Assembly: GCA_902774055.1 (NCBI GenBank) | Contig: CACYGX010000017.1 | Span: 1 to 58,581, forward strand | Reading direction: 5' to 3' | DNA: 58,581 bases | Origin: an uncultured Bacteroidales bacterium | Lineage (GTDB): Bacteria > Bacteroidota > Bacteroidia > Bacteroidales > Muribaculaceae | Part shown: positions 51,154 through 58,581 of the stretch, piece by piece | How positions within the stretch are numbered: position 1 is the stretch's first letter | How the letters are laid out: every line of letters begins with the position of its first letter | Made by a program: the position numbers and the translations under genes | Notes under the pieces: model-generated | The model's database searches: none | What the model was told of the DNA's origin: nothing | What the model saw: only the letters and a program-made list of their open reading frames with translations

Positions 51154-51364
51154 GTCCTAAAAGTTTTATAATGAGACTTAAGTTTCGTGAGCCATTGACC
51201 TGCTCACTTTTTTGGGGTTAAAGATCCACCATGATGCATTTGGATTGAGTTGCTAAATAGTTATTATTATAACGGGAAACGCGTCAAAATATTGCGGGTA
51301 ATATCTGATGGCAAATAAATCACAGAACAATAGTGAATATAGAAGGTGTTTCAAGAGAAATCAG

Positions 51365-51372
51365 TATCTTTG
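51365..51372 (+). promoter_or_regulatory. -7 element of the crcB gene
   Basis: TATCTTTG, 33 bases before ATG 51406. It excludes the upstream TTG start at 51346. No crcB-type fluoride riboswitch was found in the leader. Confidence 0.5.
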
Positions 51373-51405
51373 CCTTCTCGAATGATATCAATCGTGATTT
51401 GTTGT

Positions 51406-51777
51406 ATGAGCATTTTTAAGGACATACTTCTTGTTGGGGCCGGTAGCTTTATGGGTGGCATTGCTCGGTACTTGATATCGTTGGCCATGAAGGGCATGGG
51501 CACAGCATTCCCGTGGGCAACGATGACCGCCAACATTGTCGGTTGTCTGCTAATAGGTTTGCTTTGGGCGGCTTTCAATCGCGTCAATGCCTCCTCGCAG
51601 CTGAATCTGCTGTTGATTGTGGGGTTCTGTGGTGGATTCACCACATTTTCTACCTTCTCAAAGGAAAGCCTGTGCCTATTGCAAGCTGGCAATTATTCTA
51701 CGTTTATACTGTACGCTTTGGGCAGTGTTGTTCTTGGCATTATTGCCGTTGCCCTGGGCTATGCATTGGCAAAGTAA
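51406..51777 (+). CDS. crcB: Fluoride ion channel CrcB/FluC
   Basis: A 123-residue membrane protein with four hydrophobic helices. The family landmarks are present: VGAGSFMGGIARYLIS, MTANIVGCLLIGLLWAAF (the conserved Asn) and GFCGGFTTFSTFSKES (the conserved Phe/Thr/Ser stretch). CrcB/Fluc dimers let fluoride leave the cell. The start ATG 51406 gives the usual short N-terminus before helix 1. The following DUF5714 gene begins after 12 bases and is probably cotranscribed. Confidence 0.9.
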   Translation: MSIFKDILLVGAGSFMGGIARYLISLAMKGMGTAFPWATMTANIVGCLLIGLLWAAFNRVNASSQLNLLLIVGFCGGFTTFSTFSKESLCLLQAGNYSTFILYALGSVVLGIIAVALGYALAK

Positions 51778-51789
51778 AGAGCAAAGATT

Positions 51790-52494
51790 ATGAAAGAAGA
51801 ATGCTTGATTTGCAAGGCTCCGTTGGAGTATCTCGAGAACGATGAACTCATGGAGTGTGCCATCTGCCACAAGAAGGAGAGCAGCAAGACCCGTTGCGTC
51901 CATGGGCACTATGTGTGCAATGACTGCCATACGGCGGGTCTGGATACCATCATTGGGCTTTGCCTGGCTGAGACGTCCATTAACCCTGTGGCAATCATAG
52001 AGAAGATGATGGCACAGCCCTTCTGCCACATGCACGGCCCTGAGCATCATGTGATGGTGGGGGCGGCTTTGCTCACAGCCTACAAGAACGCTGGGGGCAT
52101 GATAGACTTGCCCAAGGCATTGAACGAGATGATGTCCAGGGGCAAGAGCGTTCCTGGCGGGGCATGCGGCTTCTGGGGCGCCTGCGGTGCGGGCATCAGC
52201 ACGGGGATGTTTGTGTCAATCATCTCCAAGTCCACGCCGCTGGCTAACGAACCCTTTGCACTGTCTCACCAGATGACGGCCAGATCCCTTGGAGAAATAG
52301 GCCATATCGGTGGCCCGCGCTGCTGCAAGCGCGACTCATTCCTCTCCATTCTCGCTGCCGTCGATTTCGTCAAGGAACACTTCGGTGTGGAAATGGAACG
52401 CCCCGAGGTCATCTGCCGCTATTCGAGTAAGAATAACCAGTGCATTGGAAGGCGGTGCCCCTTCTCACCAGCAAACTTTAGGACTACCCAATAA
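51790..52494 (+). CDS. DUF5714 Cys-rich protein
   Basis: A 234-residue cytoplasmic protein with many Cys and His: an N-terminal zinc-ribbon-like part (CLICKAPLEYLE, MECAICHKKE, CVHGHYVCNDCH), then CHMHGPEHH, GGACGFWGACGAG, GGPRCCKRDS and CIGRRCPFS. It matches DUF5714 in my recollection. The number and spacing of Cys suggest metal or iron-sulfur binding. These proteins are often near molybdenum or radical-SAM genes elsewhere; none are here. It is in line with crcB and the following GNAT. Confidence 0.75.
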   Translation: MKEECLICKAPLEYLENDELMECAICHKKESSKTRCVHGHYVCNDCHTAGLDTIIGLCLAETSINPVAIIEKMMAQPFCHMHGPEHHVMVGAALLTAYKNAGGMIDLPKALNEMMSRGKSVPGGACGFWGACGAGISTGMFVSIISKSTPLANEPFALSHQMTARSLGEIGHIGGPRCCKRDSFLSILAAVDFVKEHFGVEMERPEVICRYSSKNNQCIGRRCPFSPANFRTTQ

Positions 52495-52520
52495 GAAACA
52501 ACGACTCAAAACGAAATACA

Positions 52521-53051
52521 ATGGAAGCAGGAATTAGACTAATCAGTCTCACAGAGGAACGTACCATAGCCTTCAAGGAGGAAATGCAGGAGGCATTCGA
52601 GAGCGGCTTTCAGGGGCATATCAAAGACGATGTCGATAACTCCAACCAGTGGCAGGTGCTGCCCGACGGGGACTTCTATCAGGCTTTGCGGGCCGAGGGC
52701 GCCGAGGCCTACGAGGCTGTCGATGCCGATGACCAGCGTGTGGGCGGAGCTATCATCACCATCGACAGCGCGAAGAACAGCGGCGAACTGGCGTTTCTCT
52801 ATGTGAAAGTCGGCGTGCAGAGCAGGGGCACCGGCCAAGCCATCTGGAGGGCCATTGAGGCGATGCACCCCGAGGTTGAGGTGTGGGAGACCTGCACCCC
52901 TTATTTCGACCGCCGCAACATCCACTTCTACATCAACCGTTGCGGCTTCCATGCCATCGAGTTCTTCAACTCACATCATCGTGACCCGAACATGCCCGAA
53001 CAGTTTGACCCTAATGACGGCCTGTTTGTCTTTGAAAAACGAATCAAATAA
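52521..53051 (+). CDS. GNAT-family N-acetyltransferase
   Basis: A 176-residue acetyltransferase. The start is MEAGIRLISLTEERTIAF. The central strand and acetyl-CoA loop are SGELAFLYVKVGVQSRGTGQ followed by AIWRAIEAMHPEVEVWETCT. The C-terminus has FDRRNIHFYINRCGFHAIEF. The acceptor is unknown. It comes 26 bases after the DUF5714 gene and 20 before the Nim-like gene, so all may be one operon. Confidence 0.85.
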   Translation: MEAGIRLISLTEERTIAFKEEMQEAFESGFQGHIKDDVDNSNQWQVLPDGDFYQALRAEGAEAYEAVDADDQRVGGAIITIDSAKNSGELAFLYVKVGVQSRGTGQAIWRAIEAMHPEVEVWETCTPYFDRRNIHFYINRCGFHAIEFFNSHHRDPNMPEQFDPNDGLFVFEKRIK

Positions 53052-53071
53052 CCGCTAATACCAGTTTGAGC

Positions 53072-53581
53072 ATGACAGAATTCAGGCCCATGCGCCGCAA
53101 TCGGCAGCAATTATCCAGAGAAGAATGTGAACGCATCCTTGGCCGTTGCACTTCGGGAGTGCTGGCGTTAACGGGCGACGGCGGTTACCCTTATGCCGTG
53201 CCGCTCAGTTATGTTTATGCCGACGGAGCGGTGATTTTCCATTCAGCACAGCAGGGGCACAAAATTGATGCCATCAAGCACGACAGCCGATGCTCGTTTT
53301 GCGTTATTGAGCAAGATGAAATCAAACCTGCCGAGTTTACAACCTACTTTAGGAGCGTGATTGTGTTCGGCCGCATACAGATTATCGAGGATGCAGCCGA
53401 AAAAGTACACGCATTACGCCTGCTGGGCCGTCGATACTCACCCAACGACGAGCCTGGCCTGCAACACGAGATTGACAAATCGCTCGACCACGTCCTGCTC
53501 CTTCGCCTCGACATCGACCACCTCTCTGGCAAAGAAGCCATCGAACTGACCCAAGCCAGAAACCGTCCTGTTATTTCGTGA
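53072..53581 (+). CDS. Pyridoxamine 5'-phosphate oxidase-like flavoprotein, Nim-like
   Basis: A 169-residue split-barrel protein, start ATG 53072. MRRNRQQLSREECERIL and GVLALTGDGGYPYAVPLSYV followed by FHSAQQGHKIDAIK and CSFCVIEQDEI match the pyridoxamine oxidase-like group that includes Nim nitroreductases of Bacteroides. The nimA-type region IFHSAQQGHKI contains the His thought to bind the cofactor. Nim proteins reduce 5-nitroimidazoles to inactive amines, but most chromosomal homologues have not been shown to do so. No insertion sequence promoter of the kind that activates nim genes is present upstream. Two Cys in CSFCVIE are uncommon. Confidence 0.8.
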   Translation: MTEFRPMRRNRQQLSREECERILGRCTSGVLALTGDGGYPYAVPLSYVYADGAVIFHSAQQGHKIDAIKHDSRCSFCVIEQDEIKPAEFTTYFRSVIVFGRIQIIEDAAEKVHALRLLGRRYSPNDEPGLQHEIDKSLDHVLLLRLDIDHLSGKEAIELTQARNRPVIS

Positions 53582-53658
53582 GGCGCTGGCAAACCAGGCG
53601 TGCGTGGTTGTCGTTGAGCACAAGCGGACTGCCAGGTGCTGGAAATCAATAGTGGCGG

Positions 53659-53692
53659 TTTGCTTATATTCCGTTGAAAATTGCTATATTTG
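53659..53692 (+). promoter_or_regulatory. Promoter of the acid phosphatase gene
   Basis: TTTG (53659-53662), 22-base spacer, TATATTTG (53685-53692). The 5' leader is long, about 125 nt, and contains a GTGCC/GGCAC stem. Confidence 0.55.
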
Positions 53693-53826
53693 CAGCGGGA
53701 ATTAGATATGGTGCCCATTGAACTGTTGTGGCACTGATGTCTGGATAGTTTGTGTAAACCAAACAAAATCAGTCAATTGAATGCTATATTTATTTTATTA
53801 TCACATTAACTTAACTTTTTATTGTT

Positions 53827-54693
53827 ATGAGCAGAATCAGTAGATTTATTTTTGCCACCATCTTTGTAGTGTGTGGCGCAATCACGGCCTTTGCAGGTCA
53901 AGACGAGCAAAACGGTCATGCCTATTTCACGCAGGAGGAGTTACCTAACATGGCAAACTTCTTGCCGCCCCCTCCAGAATTTGAGTCATCACGCTTTGCT
54001 GCCGACCAGACCCAATACCTTTGGGGCATTCGTCAACGCCAAGATGAGGAACGCGCTGCTATGGCCATTCGTGATGCTAATTATGGTATGCAAACCATCA
54101 TTCAGGAGTTCTGCCCGATTCTGGGTCTCATGATTAGTAAGGAAGAGACGCCCGAGCTGTACACCCTCTTGCAAGACGTAGGAGCTACATGTGACAGCAT
54201 CAGCAACCGCGCTAAAGAGAAGTATATGCGCACGCGTCCCTTTGTATACTACAACCAGCAGACCCTTGTGCCCGAGCAGGAAGAGGAACACATTACCAAC
54301 GGTTCCTACCCCTCGGGTCACACCGTCCTTGGTTGGACTATGGCCTTGTTGCTCTCGGACATTAACCCCGCTGTTGCCGACGCACTGCTGGCTCGCGGCT
54401 ACGAGTATGGCCAGAGCCGCGTCATCGCCGGATACCACTGGCAGAGCGACGTGGATGCAGGCCGCCTGGGCGGATCGGTGCTCTATGCCAAGTTGCAAGG
54501 CAACGAGCGCTTCCGCGATCAACTGGCAAAGGCCCAGCAGGAATTTAGGGATAAGACCCAAGGTACAAGCAAGGTAAAAGAGGTTTATGTTCCCGTCGGC
54601 AACTCGAGAGCTTACACCATCACCGGTGTTCCCGCCACGAGTGAAACACGAGGCATTATCATCCAAAACGGACAAAAGATACTCAGGCCGTAA
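53827..54693 (+). CDS. Secreted class A nonspecific acid phosphatase (PAP2 family)
   Basis: A 288-residue exported enzyme with a signal peptide ending near ITAFAG. The three class A motifs are all intact: KEKYMRTRP (K-x6-RP), YPSGHT (PSGH) and SRVIAGYHWQSD (SR-x5-H-x3-D). It hydrolyses phosphate monoesters in the periplasm, as PhoN and similar enzymes do, and could supply phosphate or process nucleotides. It has its own promoter and a strong terminator. The C-terminal 40 residues (PVGNSRAYTITGVPATSE) are beyond the usual domain. Confidence 0.9.
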   Translation: MSRISRFIFATIFVVCGAITAFAGQDEQNGHAYFTQEELPNMANFLPPPPEFESSRFAADQTQYLWGIRQRQDEERAAMAIRDANYGMQTIIQEFCPILGLMISKEETPELYTLLQDVGATCDSISNRAKEKYMRTRPFVYYNQQTLVPEQEEEHITNGSYPSGHTVLGWTMALLLSDINPAVADALLARGYEYGQSRVIAGYHWQSDVDAGRLGGSVLYAKLQGNERFRDQLAKAQQEFRDKTQGTSKVKEVYVPVGNSRAYTITGVPATSETRGIIIQNGQKILRP

Positions 54694-54733
54694 GCCCTGA
54701 ATCATAGCTTTTACTCAGAGAAGCCGCTATTTG

Positions 54734-54776
54734 AAATGAACCCCAAAAGTTGGACAAAAACTTTTGGGGTTCATTT
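54734..54776. terminator. Terminator with a perfect 18-bp stem
   Basis: Arms 54734-54751 and 54759-54776 pair without mismatch around a 7-base loop, ending in TTT. It separates the convergent phosphatase and peptidase genes. Bases 54777-54850 hold nothing recognisable. Confidence 0.8.
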
Positions 54777-54850
54777 TATAGCAGCTCTCGCTCGACACGC
54801 ACTTCGAGGGCGTGAGGTCGCCACGCAGCCAACACTCGGCGAGGTGAGGT

Positions 54851-56428
54851 TTACAAATTGTTGGACAAGGAGAGGCCTATGCTGAAGATCAGGTTCACGT
54901 TGGACAATGTGCCGCTGAGGTCCCAATCCTCACGATACTCGTCACATGGTTTGTGATACCACACCGGCATGGGATACTTATTGGGCTTGCTCACATCAAC
55001 AGGATGCTGGCCGTTCTCCAATACCACGGCACGCACGCCTTTTTTCACGAAATTATAGTGGTCGGAACGGTAGAACCAGCCGTCGGAGTTGTCGTCGTCG
55101 AAATAGATATACCTGCCCTGAGCAGCAGCGGCAGCGACATAATAATTGTCCAAGTCGCTTTCCCCGCCACCTAGAATCACGACATCGCGCGTGAGCTCGG
55201 CAGGGCCTATGCTCTCAAAATTTAGGCAGGCCACGGTCTTTGCCATCGGTATGGCAGGGTGATCGCAGTAATAAGCAGAGCCGAAAAGTCCGCTCTCCTC
55301 AGACGAGGGGAAAATGAACAGCAAGTCTCGACGCGGCTGGGGCATCTCCGTGAACTTCTTGGCGACGAGCAACGCTCCAGCCATGCCTGATGCATTGTCT
55401 GCAGCACCGTTATATATCGTATCGCCGCGCTCATCGGCTTTACCGATGCCCAGGTGATCCCAGTGGGCACAGAACACTACGGCCTCACCATTCTGGCCGC
55501 TCCCTCGAAGGATGCCGCCCACATTGCGCGTCTGTTGAATGCCGTAAGTCACATTCATCTTCACATCACCTCTCACATTCAGGGAAAAGCTCTTGAAGCC
55601 CGGCTTTTTCGCATCAGCCAGCGCCTTGTCCATATCCATGCCAGCCGCGAGAAACAGTTTCTTGCAACCGTCCTCGTGTAGCCATCCCCTGACGGCCAAT
55701 TCGTCGGCATTGCGCGTGTCCAGATCATAGATGGCGAGATTGTCACTCAGGTGGCCATTCACACAGACGTGCCACCCGTAACTGGCGGCTTCGGTATGGT
55801 GGAGCACCAGACAACCGGCAGCACCCTGACGCTGTGCCTCTTCAAACTTATATAACCAACGGCCGTAGTAGGTCATATTGCGACCCCTGAAGAGTTGAGC
55901 GTCATAAAAGCCGGGGTCGTTGACCATGACCACCACGATCTTGCCTTTCACATCGATGCCCTCGTAGTCATTCCAGCCGTATTCAGGCGCGTTGATGCCA
56001 AAACCGCAAAACACATACTCTGCCTTCTTTAGGTCAATTTTCTTGGTGGCGCGAGTCGTCCAGATGATCATATCGTCGGGATAGCGGAGCACCGATTTCT
56101 TTTTCCCGCTCACAGTGAGCCTGCCACCCACGGGCTTGGCTGTCACGGCAATCATTTCAAAGGGCTGGAACCAACTGCCATTGAAGGCAGGCTCCAAACC
56201 TATTACCTTCAACTGTTTGGCAAGATAGTCCACGGTCTTGTCCTCATAGGGTGTCATGGGCTTTCTTCCGCCAAACTCATCACTGGCAAGCACCTTAGTC
56301 CATTCCCTCAGCAGCTGTTCGTCACTTCCGGTTTGCAACTGCTCCTGTGTGATCTGTGCACTGGCTATTGTCAACCCCATGGCGACAAAAGCGATTACCA
56401 TCACCAACTTTTTAGCATTCATTCTCAT
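54851..56428 (-). CDS. Secreted M28-family metallopeptidase
   Basis: A 525-residue exported peptidase. Several in-frame ATGs lie upstream (56464, 56455); ATG 56428 gives the best signal peptide (MRMNAKKLVMVIAFVAMGLT, cleaved near IASA). M28 zinc motifs: VVFCAHWDHLG (H, D), GAADNASGMAGA (bridging D), FPSSEESGLFGS (E-E) and SDHYNFVKKG (final His). The usual NxDM segment reads LNFESIG, with Glu in place of Asp. Family members are aminopeptidases. The region between the signal and the catalytic part holds a protease-associated-like insert (QRQGAAGCLVLHHTEAASYG). It overlaps or nearly touches the ATPase gene upstream. Confidence 0.85.
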   Translation of the reverse strand: MRMNAKKLVMVIAFVAMGLTIASAQITQEQLQTGSDEQLLREWTKVLASDEFGGRKPMTPYEDKTVDYLAKQLKVIGLEPAFNGSWFQPFEMIAVTAKPVGGRLTVSGKKKSVLRYPDDMIIWTTRATKKIDLKKAEYVFCGFGINAPEYGWNDYEGIDVKGKIVVVMVNDPGFYDAQLFRGRNMTYYGRWLYKFEEAQRQGAAGCLVLHHTEAASYGWHVCVNGHLSDNLAIYDLDTRNADELAVRGWLHEDGCKKLFLAAGMDMDKALADAKKPGFKSFSLNVRGDVKMNVTYGIQQTRNVGGILRGSGQNGEAVVFCAHWDHLGIGKADERGDTIYNGAADNASGMAGALLVAKKFTEMPQPRRDLLFIFPSSEESGLFGSAYYCDHPAIPMAKTVACLNFESIGPAELTRDVVILGGGESDLDNYYVAAAAAQGRYIYFDDDNSDGWFYRSDHYNFVKKGVRAVVLENGQHPVDVSKPNKYPMPVWYHKPCDEYREDWDLSGTLSNVNLIFSIGLSLSNNL

Positions 56429-56467
56429 CAGCACTTCTAAATTAATTGTTTCCATTTCATACATTCT

Positions 56468-57733
56468 TTATGGTTTCAAAAGGTTGATAGGGGCGACGTA
56501 AACGCCGTCTTCGCGTCGATATGCACTACCGACCGCTGTGAGAACCATCAAGAATGATGGGGCTTTTTCGTCGCTATTTCCTTCGATTTTTGCTTTTAGT
56601 TTTTTCAATGATGTGGCACCAACTTCAATCAAATCTTCTCCACCAAGTTTGATTTCAATGGCTCCCCATTGACCATTATCCATGTGAACCACAGCATCAC
56701 ACTCCAATCCAGATTTATCTCTATAATGAAAAACTTCTCCGCCCAAAACACCAGCATACACTTTGAGGTCACGAACTGCCATGTCCTCAAAAAACAAGCC
56801 AAAACTTTCCAGGTCATTAAGTAGGTCTTCAGGCATCACACCTAAAGCCCTGCAGGCAATTGATGTGTCCACAAAATGCCGTGTTGGGGTAGAGCGAATA
56901 GTGGTCTTGGATCGGATATTGGGATTCCATGCTCGCATGTCCTCTAAAATATAGAGATCCTTCAACGCCTCTATATAATCATCAAATGTCTTTGGATCCA
57001 TTGTCCTCTCATTAGTCTGACGAACATCGGCAATGATTGTAGAGATAGACGCTTCTGTGGAAATATGGCGAGCGTAGCTACGCAGAATCATCTTCAGCAC
57101 TTCGGGCTTCTTGTTGCGGAAACGCTCATTCTCTTGATCTTCGAAAACAAATAAACTATTCCAGTAATTTTTTGTAATCTCAATGGCAATATCTTTTTGA
57201 GCCAGTACAGATATGGGCCAACCGCCACGGCACAACAAATGAGCTACTTCTTCAAGTGTGAAATCCTGATTCATGTCCCATGGAAAGTTTATACCTCCAT
57301 TAAACAAGTCCTCTAGAGAAATGGTGCCTTTTGATTCCTTTGACTCCCACAGACTCATGGGGCGCATCATCACTGGTGCAATTCGACCAGCACCACTATG
57401 ATGTACTTCTGTTTTGTCAGCAGGGGTTGAACTACCCGTGAGAATGTATTTACCGAACACATAGTTAAAGTCCAGATCGTCTTTAATGTGATTCCAAATA
57501 TCAGGAGCTTTCTGCCACTCATCAATCAACCTTGGAGTTTCTCCCTGTAACATGGCTTTCGGATTTAACCTCGCCATAGTAATGGCTTGCTTAGTGTTTA
57601 GTTTCACAAAACTCTTTTGATAAAGCATACAAGTGGTTGTTTTACCACAGAATTTTGGGCCAGCTACAACCACTGCTCCTGAAGTCTTCAACTTCAGTTC
57701 TATCTCCCTTTCAATTAGTCTCGGATAGTACAT
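56468..57733 (-). CDS. ATPase with DUF4143 domain
   Basis: A 421-residue P-loop protein. Walker A is GPKFCGKTTT near residues 25-34 and Walker B is RLIDEW with Asp71 and Glu72. It has GKYILTGSSTPA (sensor-like), a winged-helix part (VRQTNERTMDPKTFDDYIEA), and the DUF4143 end (EDMAVRDLKVYAG, GLECDAVVHM, GAIEIKLGGEDL), with the ECD/EIK pair of a nuclease-like fold. The function of such ATPases is unknown. Only weak similarity to the 18268 protein. The gene is AT-rich and has three operator-like repeats overlapping its promoter. The M28 gene follows within 39 bases. Confidence 0.85.
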   Translation of the reverse strand: MYYPRLIEREIELKLKTSGAVVVAGPKFCGKTTTCMLYQKSFVKLNTKQAITMARLNPKAMLQGETPRLIDEWQKAPDIWNHIKDDLDFNYVFGKYILTGSSTPADKTEVHHSGAGRIAPVMMRPMSLWESKESKGTISLEDLFNGGINFPWDMNQDFTLEEVAHLLCRGGWPISVLAQKDIAIEITKNYWNSLFVFEDQENERFRNKKPEVLKMILRSYARHISTEASISTIIADVRQTNERTMDPKTFDDYIEALKDLYILEDMRAWNPNIRSKTTIRSTPTRHFVDTSIACRALGVMPEDLLNDLESFGLFFEDMAVRDLKVYAGVLGGEVFHYRDKSGLECDAVVHMDNGQWGAIEIKLGGEDLIEVGATSLKKLKAKIEGNSDEKAPSFLMVLTAVGSAYRREDGVYVAPINLLKP

Positions 57734-57762
57734 TGTCTAGTTCATGATTTTTATTTCCGCTG

Positions 57763-57793
57763 CAAAGATATAAAATTCCCAAGATTGTCCAAG
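57763..57793 (-). promoter_or_regulatory. Promoter of the 56468 ATPase
   Basis: Minus strand CTTG (57793-57790), 19-base spacer, TATCTTTG (57770-57763). The first direct repeat covers the spacer and part of the -33 box. Confidence 0.6.
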
Positions 57794-57838
57794 GAAAAAT
57801 CCCATAAATGTCCAAATGTAATTCCCAAGATTGTCCAA
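57774..57838 (-). repeat. Three 19-bp direct repeats with a 23-bp period
   Basis: Copies at 57774-57792, 57797-57815 and 57820-57838. The outer two are identical (AATTCCCAAGATTGTCCAA); the middle one differs at a few positions. The first overlaps the ATPase promoter and the array runs upstream of it. The 23-bp spacing is close to two helical turns, as for a cooperative repressor or activator array. Confidence 0.75.
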
Positions 57839-58089
57839 TTATCTTTCTCCTGTGATTTTAGTGTTTCGTCTTAGAGCTAGTGCTCTTGAGTTATTTTTGC
57901 GTGAAAATGTGGGGCTTAGCTCAAAAAGTCGGCAGGAAAATGGGTGAATTTTGGGAAAAGTTGGCAGAAATATGTGCATGGAAATCATTAAATTGATAAA
58001 AATGAAGTTATTAGCTCTTTTTGGCACTTGTGCCGTCTTGGACGCAACCGCTTGCAGGAAGAATCTGCCATGTTGCCCCCTGAAATTGA
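57839..58089. other. Spacer up to the truncated ORF
   Basis: AT-rich up to about 58020. A TATTTTTG element at 57892-57899 and an ATG at 58002 (MKLLALFGTCAVLDATAC, a lipoprotein-like start) could begin a small gene, but the frame runs into the GC-rich segment in a different phase from the ORF there. I call no gene here. Confidence 0.35.
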
Positions 58090-58581
58090 CCTTGGACTTT
58101 CATGCGCTACGGCCTCAGGCCGCTGGCCTGCAGCGTCCAGGTCGGCGCCCGGTCCTTCACGTTCTATGTGCAGGACTGCGAGCCGAACCTCACGCTGTAC
58201 TTCCGCAATGCGTTCAACTGCTTCGAGTGCTGCGCCCTCCAGGCAGTGACCACGCACAAGCCGAAGGTTGACCGCTCAATCGCGGTGACGAACCGCATCT
58301 CCACGTTCTACAACCAGCAGAACGAGAAGCTGTACGAGGTCGAGACTTCGGGCCTGACCATGGAGCAGGCCCGGTGGATCGAGCAACTGTTCTACAGCCA
58401 TGACGTGCGCATGGCGACCAAGCGCACCGACTGCTCGCAGGGCTACACTCCGCAAGGCATGCCGATTGTGCTCATCACCGAGCCGACCTGCGAGATCAGC
58501 GACGCGGACGGTGAACTCAACACCGTGAAGTTCACCTACCAGTACCAAGACAGGCGGACGTATCTGCCGACAGATTACCTG
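58090..58581 (+). CDS. GC-rich, 5'-truncated, phage-like ORF running off the window
   Basis: An open frame from just after TGA 58087-58089 to the window end (164 codons, first Met at 58102). It encodes LTLYFRNAFNCFECC, VDRSIAVTNRISTFYN, YEVETSGLTMEQARWIEQL and PIVLITEPTCEISDADGE. I recall proteins of Bacteroidales phages and prophages with the patterns DRS-A-F-Y, KxYEV and ITDxTCEISD, so a phage structural protein lacking its N-terminus is plausible. The DNA is clearly richer in GC than the spacer before it. The left edge may be a recombination or assembly join. Frame confidence is good, identity is not. Confidence 0.5.

Noticed and set aside
51154-51405. Possible fluoride riboswitch upstream of crcB
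   Set aside because: The conserved crcB-motif core could not be found in the leader.
57774-57838. Repeat array read as a CRISPR
   Set aside because: Only three units, with 4-base gaps instead of spacers and no cas genes; an operator array fits better.
48396-58045. A shared 14-base sequence (GCCGTCTTGGACGC at 48396-48409 and 58032-58045)
   Set aside because: Several 14-base matches are expected by chance in a window this long, and the flanks do not match.
1-58581. tRNA or rRNA genes
   Set aside because: No cloverleaf or rRNA-like sequence was noticed in the spacers by eye; a covariance-model scan would settle it.

Overview
The window comes from a Bacteroidales genome, most likely of the Prevotella/Muribaculaceae type. 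The reasons are the Bacteroidetes promoter -7 element (TAnnTTTG, often with TTTG about 19-20 bases upstream) in front of many genes, signal peptides followed by Gln, secreted C10 and M6 proteases ending in dockerin-like calcium repeats, TonB-dependent receptors, and DUF4143 ATPases. No rRNA, tRNA, CRISPR array, integrase or intact transposase was seen. Both ends cut genes.

Layout. 1-900: the end of a CotH-type protein, then a repeat-rich spacer of direct repeats and long hairpins. 901-4114: a split LysO-type exporter, a lipoprotein and an M6 metalloprotease. 4313-10756: two C10 (streptopain-like) proteases, which with the M6 protease make three neighbouring dockerin-bearing secreted proteases. 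10838-14059: a 1073-residue fused FAD/iron-sulfur oxidoreductase on the minus strand. 14339-19602: a membrane-anchored unknown, two FMN-reductase/flavodoxin-like proteins, a WbuC cupin, a winged-helix protein and a DUF4143 ATPase.

19801-34874 is the most distinctive part: two AraC-controlled redox islands. Island A (20764-26705) encodes a hexapeptide acetyltransferase, SDR, lipoprotein flavodoxin, aldo/keto reductase, exported DUF362 protein, lipoprotein alpha/beta-hydrolase and an exported CMD-cupin fusion. Island B (31475-34874) encodes an aldo/keto reductase, an exported amidohydrolase fused to an ABM domain, an FMN reductase and a hexapeptide acetyltransferase. Each has an AraC gene diverging from it. 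Between them lie another aldo/keto reductase, a small exported protein and a tannase-like esterase. Many of these enzymes carry export signals, which suggests envelope chemistry on small aromatic or electrophilic compounds. That is an inference.

34954-41346: an exported flavin reductase, an HMA metal-binding protein with a TonB receptor, a GNAT, and a His/Cys-rich membrane protein with a second TonB receptor, probably a metal uptake area. 41406-50423: small unknowns, a 1652-residue surface protein whose signal peptide is out of frame by one T in a T8 tract, then an HxlR regulator, cupin and aldo/keto reductase. 50455-58581: a thioredoxin-less DUF4369-like protein, CrcB, a DUF5714 protein, GNAT, a Nim-like flavoprotein, a class A acid phosphatase, an M28 peptidase, a second DUF4143 ATPase preceded by three 19-bp repeats with a 23-bp period, and a GC-rich 5'-truncated phage-like ORF running off the edge.

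Palindromes built around GGGACGG(T/C)TC occur in three intergenic regions and look like one dispersed repeat family.
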